DNA of 5,621 bases from Acidobacteriota bacterium (GCA_019247865.1 JAFBAJ010000302.1:1-5621); one strand, 5' to 3'. Shown: positions 1 through 5,621, numbered from the stretch's first letter. Notes: generated by a model from the letters alone, not told the origin. Numbers and translations: made by a program.

Positions 1-369
1 GCTTCGGGTTTCATGATGACGCAGGTCACAGCCGTCGCGCTGCTTAATGAAGCGAAGGTGCTGGCGCACCCGGCGAGCATTGACAACGTCCCGACCGACG
101 GCGGCAAAGAGGATCACGTCTCGATGGGCATGACGGCCGCCACCAAGCTGCGCACGATTGTCGAGAACGCGGAACACGTCCTCGCCATCGAGCTGCTCGC
201 CGCCGCCGAAGGACTGGAATATCGCGCGCCGCTCAAGCCCGGGCGTGGCGTGCGCCGTGCGTATGAAGCCGTCCGCCAAACTGCCGTCAGACTGACGCGC
301 GACCGCTCACTGTCGGAAGACATTCAACGCCTCGCGCTGGCTCTCAGTCGCGGCGGTTTCGATCTGTGA
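1..369 (+). CDS. hutH: Histidine ammonia-lyase, C-terminal fragment (5' end outside window)
   Basis: HutH deaminates L-histidine to trans-urocanate and ammonia, the first step of cytosolic histidine catabolism. The reading frame is open from base 1 (A-S-G-F-M-M-T-Q-V-T), so the ATG at 13 is an internal methionine and the true start lies upstream. The 122 visible residues match the end of the family: the QVTA helix, then LAHPAS, then P-T-D-G-G-K-E-D-H-V-S-M. The Glu of the EDHVSM motif (fragment residue 37) corresponds to the conserved active-site glutamate of bacterial HutH. The MIO-forming Ala-Ser-Gly and the catalytic tyrosine should be upstream and cannot be checked. The C-terminal helices end normally at a TGA (367-369). 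hutU follows on the same strand after one small gene, which supports a hut cluster. Other aromatic amino acid lyases share this fold, but the hutU neighbour favours HutH. Confidence 0.93.
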   Translation, partial: ASGFMMTQVTAVALLNEAKVLAHPASIDNVPTDGGKEDHVSMGMTAATKLRTIVENAEHVLAIELLAAAEGLEYRAPLKPGRGVRRAYEAVRQTAVRLTRDRSLSEDIQRLALALSRGGFDL

Positions 370-439
370 GCGGCGCACTTCGTTCTTTTCCTTTTTTCTG
401 TTATTAAATTGCCCGAGTTCAAAACCACACATCAATCAT

Positions 440-445
440 AAGGAG
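440..445 (+). promoter_or_regulatory. Ribosome binding site for the zinc-ribbon gene
   Basis: AAGGAG ends 4 nt before the ATG at 450. It is the strongest Shine-Dalgarno match in the left part of the window and fixes this start. The 80-nt gap upstream (370-449) has a pyrimidine-rich tract around 382-399, but no hairpin leads into it and I see no convincing promoter. Confidence 0.75.
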
Positions 446-449
446 CATC

Positions 450-746
450 ATGTCGAATCCATTGGAGGAAAGAGGGAGAGCGCTGGAGGAGGATTATTTT
501 CGCCGCAAAGAGCGCGAGTTGATCGAGAAGATGCGGGCGAAGATGCAGGCGGAGCAGCTTGCGAGCAAAGCTCTGCGATGTCCGAGAGACAAGGGCGCGC
601 TGGTCGAAGTGACTTTTGAAGGAATCAAAATCGATCTCTGCGAAACGTGCGGCGGCGCGTGGCTCGACACGGGAGAGCTCGAAGGACTGACGAAGCAGGA
701 CGAAGGCGGCTGGCTCAGTCGCCTGTGGGACAGCACCGAAGACTAA
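450..746 (+). CDS. Small TFIIB-type zinc-ribbon protein (zf-TFIIB family)
   Basis: This is a 98-residue soluble protein of unknown role. Residues 5-40 are a highly charged Glu/Arg/Lys-rich segment, probably a single helix or short coiled coil. Residues 43-80 form a zf-TFIIB-like module: C44-P-R-D47, then a hydrophobic strand with G58-I-K-I-D62, then C64-E-T-C67-G-G-A-W-L-D73-T-G-E-L-E. The C-x2-C-G-G-x-W-L-D-x-G-E-L signature is characteristic of the family. The first knuckle is C-x2-D rather than C-x2-C, so only three cysteines could bind metal and Asp47 might be the fourth ligand. The tail is acidic and Trp-containing (W88, W93). It lies between hutH and hutU on the same strand, 80 nt after the first and 39 nt before the second, so co-transcription is plausible. 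Family members are generally uncharacterised, and a regulatory or metal-handling role in histidine use is only inference. Confidence 0.85.
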   Translation: MSNPLEERGRALEEDYFRRKERELIEKMRAKMQAEQLASKALRCPRDKGALVEVTFEGIKIDLCETCGGAWLDTGELEGLTKQDEGGWLSRLWDSTED

Positions 747-785
747 CCAGCGTCGGACAAGTTCCTGGCTTTTTGAAATCAAATT

Positions 786-2447
786 ATGACGAGAACGATA
801 CGTGCGCCGCGCGGCGCGTCACTGAACTGCAAGGGCTGGCATCAGGAGGCCGCTCTGCGTTGTCTGATGAACAACCTCGACCCGGACGTGGCCGAGCGTC
901 CGCAGGATCTGGTCGTCTACGGCGGGACGGGCAAGGCCGCGCGCAACTGGGGCGCGTTCGACGCCATCGTGCGCGAGTTGCAACAGCTTGAGAACGACGA
1001 GACGCTGCTCGTCCAATCGGGCAAGCCGGTCGCGGTCTTTCGCACGCACGAGTACGCGCCGCGCGTGCTCATCGCCAACTCGAACCTCGTCGGCGCGTGG
1101 GCGAACTGGGAACAGTTTCACGAGCTTGAGCGCAAGGGCCTGATGATGTACGGGCAGATGACCGCCGGGAGCTGGATCTACATCGGCACGCAAGGGATCG
1201 TGCAGGGCACGTTCGAGACCTTCGCGGCGATGGCCGACAGCCATTTCGGCGGGAGCCTCGCGGGCAAGCTCGTCGTCTCAGGCGGGATGGGCGGGATGGG
1301 CGGCGCGCAGCCGCTCGCCGCCACGCTCAACGGTGCGAGCTTTCTCGGCATCGACGTCGACCTCGCGCGTATCGAGCGGCGCGTCGAGACCGGATATTGT
1401 GACCGCCTCGCGCTGAATCTGGATGAAGCTTTGGACATCTGTGAGGACGCGCGCAAGCAGGGACGCGCGCTCTCGGTCGGCCTCGTCGGCAACTGCGCGG
1501 AAGTCCTGCCGGAGCTCGTGCGGCGCGGAATCCATGTTGACGCCGTGACGGATCAGACGAGCGCGCACGATCCGCTGGGCGGTTACGTTCCGGCGGGCCT
1601 CACGCTGGAAGAGGCCGAGGAGTTAAGAAGGACAGACCCGCAGGGCTACGTCGCGCGCTCGACCGCGAGCATGGCGCGGCATGTCGAAGCGATGCTGGCG
1701 CTCCAAAAATCCGGCGCAATCGCTTTCGATTACGGCAACAACATACGGAAGTTCGCTTTCGACGCCGGATGCACGGACGCTTTCAACATTCCGGGTTTCG
1801 TGCCCGAATACATCCGCCCGCTCTTCTGCGAGGGCAAGGGGCCGTTTCGCTGGGTCGCGCTGTCGGGCGACGCGGAGGACATACGCCGGACTGACGACCT
1901 CGCGCTCGAAATGTTTCCGGAGGACGCGACGCTCAATCGCTGGCTGCGGCTGGCGCGCGACCGCGTGCAGTTTCAGGGACTGCCCGCGCGCATCTGCTGG
2001 CTCGGCTACGGCGAGCGCGCGCAGATGGGCGAAGCGATCAACGACCTCGTCAAGCGCGGCGACCTCAAAGCGCCCATCGCCATCGGCCGCGATCATCTGG
2101 ACACGGGCAGCGTCGCCTCGCCCTTCCGCGAGACGGAAGCGATGCGTGACGGCTCGGACGCCATCGCCGACTGGCCGATCCTGAACGCGCTCCTCAACAC
2201 CGCGAGCGGAGCGAGCTGGGTCTCTTTTCATCACGGCGGCGGCGTCGGCATCGGCTACTCGCTCCACGCCGGACAGGTCTCCGTCGCCGACGGCACCCCG
2301 GAGGCCGCACGCCGCCTGAACCGCGTCCTCACCAACGACCCCGGCCTCGGCGTCGCACGCCACGTCGACGCCGGCTACGAAGAGGCGGAAGAGACCGCGC
2401 GCACCAAAGGCATCAAGATTCCTTTGCTGAAAGGCGAGAATGAATAA
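786..2447 (+). CDS. hutU: Urocanate hydratase (urocanase)
   Basis: HutU adds water to urocanate to give 4-imidazolone-5-propionate, the second step of histidine degradation, using tightly bound NAD+ as an electrophile in the cytosol. The 553 residues are the normal full length. Conserved blocks run in order: IRAPRG near the N-terminus, [31 protein letters not shown], the NAD-binding glycine run [10 protein letters not shown] (166-175), [46 protein letters not shown]404-W (the family's active-site cysteine), [20 protein letters not shown], and H482-H483-G-G-G-V-G. No key residue is missing. The ATG at 786 gives the expected N-terminus just ahead of IRAPRG, although no good Shine-Dalgarno precedes it (the upstream bases are A/T-rich). 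It lies 39 nt after the zinc-ribbon gene and probably belongs to the same operon as hutH. The IS200-like element begins 30 nt past its stop. Confidence 0.98.
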   Translation: MTRTIRAPRGASLNCKGWHQEAALRCLMNNLDPDVAERPQDLVVYGGTGKAARNWGAFDAIVRELQQLENDETLLVQSGKPVAVFRTHEYAPRVLIANSNLVGAWANWEQFHELERKGLMMYGQMTAGSWIYIGTQGIVQGTFETFAAMADSHFGGSLAGKLVVSGGMGGMGGAQPLAATLNGASFLGIDVDLARIERRVETGYCDRLALNLDEALDICEDARKQGRALSVGLVGNCAEVLPELVRRGIHVDAVTDQTSAHDPLGGYVPAGLTLEEAEELRRTDPQGYVARSTASMARHVEAMLALQKSGAIAFDYGNNIRKFAFDAGCTDAFNIPGFVPEYIRPLFCEGKGPFRWVALSGDAEDIRRTDDLALEMFPEDATLNRWLRLARDRVQFQGLPARICWLGYGERAQMGEAINDLVKRGDLKAPIAIGRDHLDTGSVASPFRETEAMRDGSDAIADWPILNALLNTASGASWVSFHHGGGVGIGYSLHAGQVSVADGTPEAARRLNRVLTNDPGLGVARHVDAGYEEAEETARTKGIKIPLLKGENE

Positions 2448-2477
2448 TCAGGAACAAGCTATCTTCTGAGCGTATTT

Positions 2478-2511
2478 GTCGCCGCAGGCGACCGACAATA
2501 TAGCGTAGGGT
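2478..2511 (+). repeat. Left outer repeat arm (hairpin A plus spacer)
   Basis: Hairpin A is GTCGCC-GCA-GGCGAC (6-bp stem, 3-nt loop). It is followed by CGACAATATAG and then CGTAGGGT, which opens hairpin B. The whole 34 nt is the reverse complement of 3122-3155 with two mismatches, one in the hairpin loop and one in the spacer. Confidence 0.85.
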
Positions 2512-2539
2512 CAGCGAATGAAATGAGCGCAACCCTACG
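2504..2539 (+). repeat. Hairpin B (left)
   Basis: CGTAGGGT (2504-2511) pairs perfectly with ACCCTACG (2532-2539) across a 20-nt loop, within which GCG (2514-2516) could pair with CGC (2528-2530). The GTAG at the base of the stem recalls the tetranucleotide that marks REP sequences recognised by REP-associated transposases. The link to this element is inferred. Confidence 0.75.
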
Positions 2540-2559
2540 GATACAGCCATCAAATAACA

Positions 2560-2582
2560 TCGTCGCCGAAGGTGACGAACAT
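2560..2582 (+). repeat. Left inner repeat arm (hairpin C)
   Basis: 2560-2578 folds as an 8-bp stem (one G-T pair) around the loop GAA. The full 23 nt is a perfect reverse complement of 3056-3078. Its 15-nt core (2562-2576) is nearly the same as hairpin A. It ends at the Shine-Dalgarno region of the transposase gene, so folding in mRNA could affect translation. Confidence 0.85.
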
Positions 2583-2586
2583 GGAG
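2583..2586 (+). promoter_or_regulatory. Ribosome binding site deciding the transposase start
   Basis: GGAG lies 8 nt before the ATG at 2595, immediately after the inner repeat arm. It favours 2595 over the upstream in-frame ATG at 2523, which lies inside hairpin B and has no Shine-Dalgarno. Confidence 0.6.
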
Positions 2587-2594
2587 CTAACACG

Positions 2595-3047
2595 ATGCCT
2601 CAATCGTTGGTAAAGATGTTAGTCCACCTCGTCTTCTCCACCAAGAACCGTGCCCGTCTCATCACGCCTGAAATTGAGGTTGAGCTGTTTGGTTACATCC
2701 ACGGCATTGTCGAAAACAATCAGTCAAAGCTGATTTTAGCCAATGGCACCGAGAATCATGTTCATCTCTTAATCTCGCTGGGCAAAACGATGACCATCAG
2801 CGAATTGGTGGGCGACATCAAGCGTGACAGTTCAAAATGGATCAAGACCAAAGGCAGCGAGTTTCGAGATTTTCATTGGCAGGAGGGATACGGTGCGTTC
2901 TCGGTTGGGCAGACGCAAGTCAGGGAAGTGATGCAATACATTGCGAGACAAAAAGAGCATCACGCGCAGAGAAATTTTGAAGATGAGTTCAGATATTTTT
3001 TGAAGAAATACGAGATCGAACACGATGAGCGTTACGTCTGGGATTAA
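2595..3047 (+). CDS. IS200-like / REP-associated Y1 HUH transposase (TnpA family)
   Basis: This enzyme type cuts and rejoins single-stranded DNA at hairpin-marked ends through a transient 5'-phosphotyrosine link. From the ATG at 2595 it has 150 residues, the usual size for the Y1 transposase family. It opens with a strand (LVHLVFSTKNR), carries the HUH metal motif N54-H55-V-H57-L-L-I, and later has a Trp-rich segment with W82 and F93-H-W95-Q-E-G-Y-G-A-F. The catalytic helix contains Y115-I-A-R-Q119-K-E-H-H; the Tyr-to-Gln spacing of four matches the nucleophile and third metal ligand of IS200/IS605 TnpA. The C-terminus (YEIEHDERYVWD) is complete. All catalytic residues are present, so the protein looks intact. 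Base use is clearly more A/T-rich than in neighbouring genes, consistent with transfer. An in-frame ATG at 2523 would add 24 repeat-encoded residues and is less likely. Confidence 0.92.
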   Translation: MPQSLVKMLVHLVFSTKNRARLITPEIEVELFGYIHGIVENNQSKLILANGTENHVHLLISLGKTMTISELVGDIKRDSSKWIKTKGSEFRDFHWQEGYGAFSVGQTQVREVMQYIARQKEHHAQRNFEDEFRYFLKKYEIEHDERYVWD

Positions 3048-3055
3048 CGACACGG

Positions 3056-3078
3056 ATGTTCGTCACCTTCGGCGACGA
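3056..3078 (-). repeat. Right inner repeat arm (hairpin C')
   Basis: Perfect 23-nt reverse complement of 2560-2582, starting 9 nt after the transposase stop. On the + strand it folds as TCGTCACC-TTC-GGCGACGA with one A-C mismatch, whereas the other strand allows a G-T pair there. Confidence 0.85.
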
Positions 3079-3098
3079 ATTGATTCTCGTTCGTCGTT

Positions 3099-3129
3099 CG
3101 TAGGGTTACGCCTGCGGCTTCACCCTACG
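3099..3129 (+). repeat. Hairpin B' (right)
   Basis: CGTAGGGT (3099-3106) pairs with ACCCTACG (3122-3129). The 15-nt loop holds a smaller GCC-TGC-GGC hairpin (3110-3118). The stem is identical to hairpin B but the loop is unrelated, so the stem has been conserved while the loop has not. Confidence 0.75.
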
Positions 3130-3155
3130 CTATATTGTTGGTCGCCTTCGGCGAC
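3122..3155 (-). repeat. Right outer repeat arm (hairpin A' plus spacer)
   Basis: Reverse complement of 2478-2511 at 32 of 34 positions. The hairpin is GTCGCC-TTC-GGCGAC (3141-3155). The arm ends 61 nt before the transporter start codon. Confidence 0.85.
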
Positions 3156-3216
3156 ATGAACAGACGTTCCAAACAGCCCCTGAAATCTATCCCGTGAGCA
3201 TTAACCAACATCTGCT

Positions 3217-4599
3217 GTGAGCGAGCCGCGCACGCCAATCACGACGCATGCGACGCCGGATCCGGTGCCGCAGGGGACGGGTGCGCCGGGGTCTGTGCGT
3301 GGGATCGAGCGTGTGCGGCGGGCGGTTTGGTCTTTGACGCTGGATGCGACGCCGCTCAGGACTTCGCGCGATTTCAGGTTGCTGTATATCGGCCAGTCGG
3401 TCTCGCTGTTCGGTTCGATGATGACGTTCGTGGTGCTGCCGTGGCAGATGTACCAGCTCACGAAGTCGTCGCTCGCGGTCGGCTTGCTGGGCGTGACGGA
3501 GTTCGTGCCGATCATGTTGATGGGGTTCGTCGGCGGGGCGCTGGCGGATTACGTTGACCGTCGACGGATGGTGCGCCTGACGGAGTTGACGCTGACGCTG
3601 GGGACGTTGGGGCTCATCTTCAACTCGCAACTGGCGAGCCCGCGCGTGTGGGTGCTCTATGCCTGCGCGGCGCTGTTCGCCGCCGTCAACGGATTGCAAC
3701 GCCCTTCGCTCGACGCGCTGACGCCGCGCCTGGTGCTGCCGGAACAGATGGCTGCGGCAGCCGCGCTCAACGGCCTGCGCGGGAGCATCGCGATGATCTG
3801 CGGGCCTGCGCTCGGCGGCGTGCTGGCGGCGACCATCGGCCCGACCGCAACTTACGCCATAGACCTCTTGACTTTTGTGGTCTCGCTCGTCGCGCTCTGG
3901 CAGATGCGCGCGGTGCCGCCGCCCGCGGATGCCGAGCGGCCGAGCCTGCGTTCAGTGATCGAGGGGCTCAGCTACGCGCGCCGTCGACCGGAGCTGCTGG
4001 GGACTTATCTGATAGACATCATCGCGATGTTCTTCGGCATGCCGATGGCGCTCTTCCCTGCTCTGGCGGAGAACTTCGGCGGAGCCTCGGTCGGGCTGCT
4101 CTACGCGATGCCTGCGGTCGGCTCTTTGTGCGCGACGCTGACGTCCGGGTGGACGAAGCGCGTGCATCGTCAAGGACGTGCGGTCGCCATCGCGGCCGGA
4201 TGCTGGGGAGTCTTCATCATCGGCTTCGGTTTCGCGGGCAGGCTGTGGCTCGCGCTGCTCTTTCTAGCGCTGGCCGGAGGCGCGGACATGATCAGCGCAC
4301 TCTTTCGGATGACGATCTGGAACCAGACGATTCCGGATCACCTGCGCGGGCGGCTCGCGGGCATCGAGATGGTGAGTTACACTACGGGGCCGCTCCTCGG
4401 AAATGCGGAAGCGGGGCTGGCGGCAAAGCTCTTCGGCCTCCGCGCTTCGATCGTGTCGGGCGGCGTGCTGTGCGTCATCGGAACGGGCGTGCTCGCGCTC
4501 CTGCTGCCCGCGTTCCTGCGCTATGACGGACGCGAAGGCTTAGAGCGCAAGCAGCAGGAAGAGGCCGAGCGCGCCGCGAGTTTGAATTTGCGAGCTTGA
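3217..4599 (+). CDS. Major facilitator superfamily transporter (MFS_3 / drug-efflux-like)
   Basis: This is a 460-residue inner-membrane carrier, probably a proton-driven exporter; the substrate cannot be read from the sequence. Residues 1-50 are a Pro/Thr-rich, then basic, cytosolic tail. DFRLLYIGQSVSLFGSMM (52-69) begins the first membrane helix. The MFS loop motif G-G-A-L-A-D-Y-V-D-R-R (106-116) lies between helices 2 and 3. Further hydrophobic segments lie near 124-136, 145-160, 188-206, 212-230, 262-282, 291-310, 322-339, 342-362 and 410-433, giving roughly the usual twelve helices. The half-way loop (231-260) is polar. P373-D-H-L-R-G-R-L is the repeated loop motif in the second half. The overall pattern is that of the MFS_3 group, which includes EntS-like exporters. 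The start is GTG at 3217 with no obvious Shine-Dalgarno; GTG codons at 3265 or 3295 are alternatives that would shorten the tail. The 3' end lies inside a palindrome. Confidence 0.9.
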   Translation: MSEPRTPITTHATPDPVPQGTGAPGSVRGIERVRRAVWSLTLDATPLRTSRDFRLLYIGQSVSLFGSMMTFVVLPWQMYQLTKSSLAVGLLGVTEFVPIMLMGFVGGALADYVDRRRMVRLTELTLTLGTLGLIFNSQLASPRVWVLYACAALFAAVNGLQRPSLDALTPRLVLPEQMAAAAALNGLRGSIAMICGPALGGVLAATIGPTATYAIDLLTFVVSLVALWQMRAVPPPADAERPSLRSVIEGLSYARRRPELLGTYLIDIIAMFFGMPMALFPALAENFGGASVGLLYAMPAVGSLCATLTSGWTKRVHRQGRAVAIAAGCWGVFIIGFGFAGRLWLALLFLALAGGADMISALFRMTIWNQTIPDHLRGRLAGIEMVSYTTGPLLGNAEAGLAAKLFGLRASIVSGGVLCVIGTGVLALLLPAFLRYDGREGLERKQQEEAERAASLNLRA

Positions 4600-4681
4600 G
4601 TTTTTCTTTTTTTAGCGCCTTTGCGTGAACCCTCAACGTTTCACGCAAAGGCGCGAATAAAGAAAACCTCAAGCTCGCAAA
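4587..4681. repeat. 95-nt long-armed palindrome overlapping the transporter stop
   Basis: Outer arms 4587-4600 and 4668-4681 are perfect 14-nt reverse complements. Inner arms 4615-4629 and 4640-4654 are perfect 15-nt reverse complements (GCGCCTTTGCGTGAA on the left) with a 10-nt loop. Between them a T-rich left strand (4601-4613) faces an A-rich right strand (4656-4666) with a few mismatches and a one-base offset, so the whole region can fold as one long stem. The TGA of the transporter (4597-4599) lies in the left outer arm. It may be a small non-coding mobile repeat or a transcript-end structure. Confidence 0.85.
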
Positions 4682-4685
4682 GGGT

Positions 4686-4689
4686 GGAG
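4686..4689 (+). promoter_or_regulatory. Probable ribosome binding site for the peptidase gene
   Basis: GGAG lies 11 nt before the ATG at 4701, somewhat far but the only candidate. It lies just outside the right arm of the palindrome and favours the first of two tandem ATG codons (4701, 4704). Confidence 0.45.
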
Positions 4690-4700
4690 CTGTTGATAGA

Positions 4701-5621
4701 ATGATGAGAACAAAACGCATCTTACTTCTGCTAATCGTTTCGCTGTTCCTTTCTTTCAGCGCGCGTGCGCAGCAGACGCCGGCCGAGCGCGTGGCGCAGA
4801 TTCAGCAGGCCCTGCGCGAGGCGAAGCTGGACGGCTGGCTCTTCTATGATTTTCGCGGGAGCGACCCGCTGGCTTATCGCATCCTGAAGCTCGGCCCGAC
4901 GGGCATCACGACGCGGCGCTGGTTCTACTACATCCCTGAGACGGGCGAGCCGGTCAAGATCGTGCATTCAATCGAGCGCGGCAAGCTCGATGCCCTGCCC
5001 GGCAGGCGCGTCGTGTATCTGCCCTGGCAGGAATTGCAGGCGGATCTGCGCGAAGCTCTGACGGGCCGACGCCAGCGGCGCGCGGTCGAGATTCGCATCG
5101 GAAGCGGCAGGCGCATCGCCATGCAATACTCGCCGGACAACGCGATTCCCTACGTCTCGCGTGTGGACGCGGGGACGATTGAGCTCATCCGCTCGTTCGG
5201 CGTCGAGCCGGTCACGAGCGCAGACCTCGTCCAACGCTTCGAGGCCGTCTGGACGCCGGAGCAACTGCGCTCGCATAACGAGGCGGCGGACAAGATTCAT
5301 CGCATCATCATGGAATCCTTCGCGCAGGTCGCGCGCCGCATACGCGCCGGAGAGCCGACGACCGAATACGACATACAGCAGTTCATGGAAAAACGTTTTC
5401 AGGAAGAGAACCTGACGAACGACAACGACCCGCCCATCGTCTCGGTCAACGCGAACGCGGCGAACCCGCATTACCAGCCGACGCGCGAGATTAACTCGCC
5501 GATCAGGCGCGGCGACTTCGTACTCTTCGACGTGTGGGGCAAGCTCAAACAGCCGGACGCCGTCTACGCGGACGAGACCTGGACGGGCTATGTCGGCGAG
5601 ACGGTGCCGGCCGAGTACACG
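4701..5621 (+). CDS. Secreted M24 metallopeptidase, Xaa-Pro aminopeptidase-like (3' end outside window)
   Basis: The frame is open from ATG 4701 through the last base, giving 307 residues with no stop. Residues 1-23 are a clear signal peptide: M-M-R-T-K-R, then a Leu/Ile/Phe-rich core, then A-R-A before Q24-Q-T-P. There is no lipobox cysteine, so export to the periplasm or outside is expected. Residues about 28-180 look like the creatinase-type N-terminal domain, and the pita-bread catalytic domain begins near W185-T-P-E-Q. Family marks in the second part are N255-P-H257-Y258, then F276-D277-V-W-G and D291-E-T-W-T-G. D277 and D291 are the likely first two metal-binding aspartates. The remaining His and two Glu ligands must lie past the window end. 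M24 enzymes of this kind remove N-terminal residues before proline, but dipeptidase or creatinase-like activity cannot be excluded. The gene follows the transporter by 101 nt, with the palindrome between, so a separate transcript is possible. Confidence 0.88.
   Translation, partial: MMRTKRILLLLIVSLFLSFSARAQQTPAERVAQIQQALREAKLDGWLFYDFRGSDPLAYRILKLGPTGITTRRWFYYIPETGEPVKIVHSIERGKLDALPGRRVVYLPWQELQADLREALTGRRQRRAVEIRIGSGRRIAMQYSPDNAIPYVSRVDAGTIELIRSFGVEPVTSADLVQRFEAVWTPEQLRSHNEAADKIHRIIMESFAQVARRIRAGEPTTEYDIQQFMEKRFQEENLTNDNDPPIVSVNANAANPHYQPTREINSPIRRGDFVLFDVWGKLKQPDAVYADETWTGYVGETVPAEYT

Larger units (their letters stand above)
2478..3155 (+). mobile_element. IS200/REP-associated (RAYT-like) single-gene element with mirrored hairpin ends
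   Basis: A Y1 HUH transposase gene sits between two blocks that are reverse complements of each other in order and sequence. The left block is hairpin A (2478-2492), B (2504-2539), C (2560-2578). The right block is C' (3060-3078), B' (3099-3129), A' (3141-3155). The outer 34 nt match at 32 positions (2478-2511 against 3122-3155), and the C arms match over 23 of 23. There is no tnpB and no passenger gene. Classical IS200 elements have different hairpins at each end, whereas transposases associated with REP repeats typically lie between inverted repeat pairs, so this resembles the second type. The exact mobile boundaries cannot be set from one copy because this family makes no target duplication. 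Whether it still moves is unknown. Confidence 0.8.

Noticed and set aside
340..399. Terminator after hutH, from the pyrimidine-rich tract at 382-399
   Set aside because: The only stem upstream is a 7-bp pair with a central mismatch and a large loop, well separated from the T-rich tract.
409..437. Promoter in the hutH to zinc-ribbon gap (TTGCCC as -35)
   Set aside because: No acceptable -10 at 16-18 nt, and transcription would begin at or after the Shine-Dalgarno.
1623..2363. Long open frame on the - strand within hutU (246 codons)
   Set aside because: It mirrors the GC-rich codon pattern of hutU, is Arg/Ala/Val-rich without recognisable motifs, and the + strand gene is certain.
2523..2594. 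Upstream in-frame ATG that would extend the transposase by 24 residues
   Set aside because: It lies inside hairpin B, has no Shine-Dalgarno, and the extra residues are translated repeat DNA with no family match. ATG 2595 has GGAG 8 nt upstream and gives the normal family N-terminus.
2478..3155. CRISPR array, because of the repeated 15-nt core
   Set aside because: Only four copies, in opposite orientations, with irregular spacing and a transposase gene between them.
3648..4526. 292-codon + strand open frame within the transporter gene
   Set aside because: An Arg/Ala/Gly-rich frame shadow with no hydrophobic segments or motifs, fully overlapped by a well-supported MFS gene.
4601..4666. Rho-independent terminator at the long palindrome
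   Set aside because: The stem is strong, but the T-run precedes it and an A-rich run follows it, on either strand. A structure-based or factor-dependent end remains possible, so it is listed as a repeat.

Overview
The window is GC-rich, densely coding bacterial DNA, and every supported gene lies on the + strand. It covers the end of a histidine-utilisation (hut) cluster, a small IS200-like mobile element, an efflux-type transporter, and the first part of a secreted metallopeptidase. Codon use is strongly G/C-ending except in the transposase. The gene set and the short palindromic repeats would suit an environmental Acidobacteriota-like genome, but nothing here fixes the taxon and that is only an impression.

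Layout. 1-369 is the C-terminal end of histidine ammonia-lyase (hutH). 450-746 encodes a 98-residue protein with a charged helix and a TFIIB-type zinc ribbon. 786-2447 is a complete urocanate hydratase (hutU). 2478-3155 is an IS200/REP-associated type element: a single Y1 HUH transposase gene (2595-3047) enclosed by two mirror-image blocks of three hairpins each. 3217-4599 is a 460-residue major facilitator transporter. 4587-4681 is a 95-nt long-armed palindrome that overlaps the transporter stop codon. 4701 to the window end is a partial M24 (Xaa-Pro aminopeptidase-like) gene with a signal peptide.

Function. HutH converts histidine to urocanate and HutU converts urocanate to imidazolone propionate, so the left third encodes consecutive steps of histidine degradation with a small putative metal-binding protein between them. 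The mobile element begins 30 nt after the hutU stop and separates the hut genes from the transporter and peptidase. I see no evidence that the right-hand genes belong to the hut pathway.

The most unusual structure is the six-hairpin mirror architecture around the transposase, built on four copies of one 15-nt core. The second is the long palindrome before the peptidase gene, which has the wrong polarity for an ordinary intrinsic terminator. I found no RNA genes, CRISPR array or convincing promoter.
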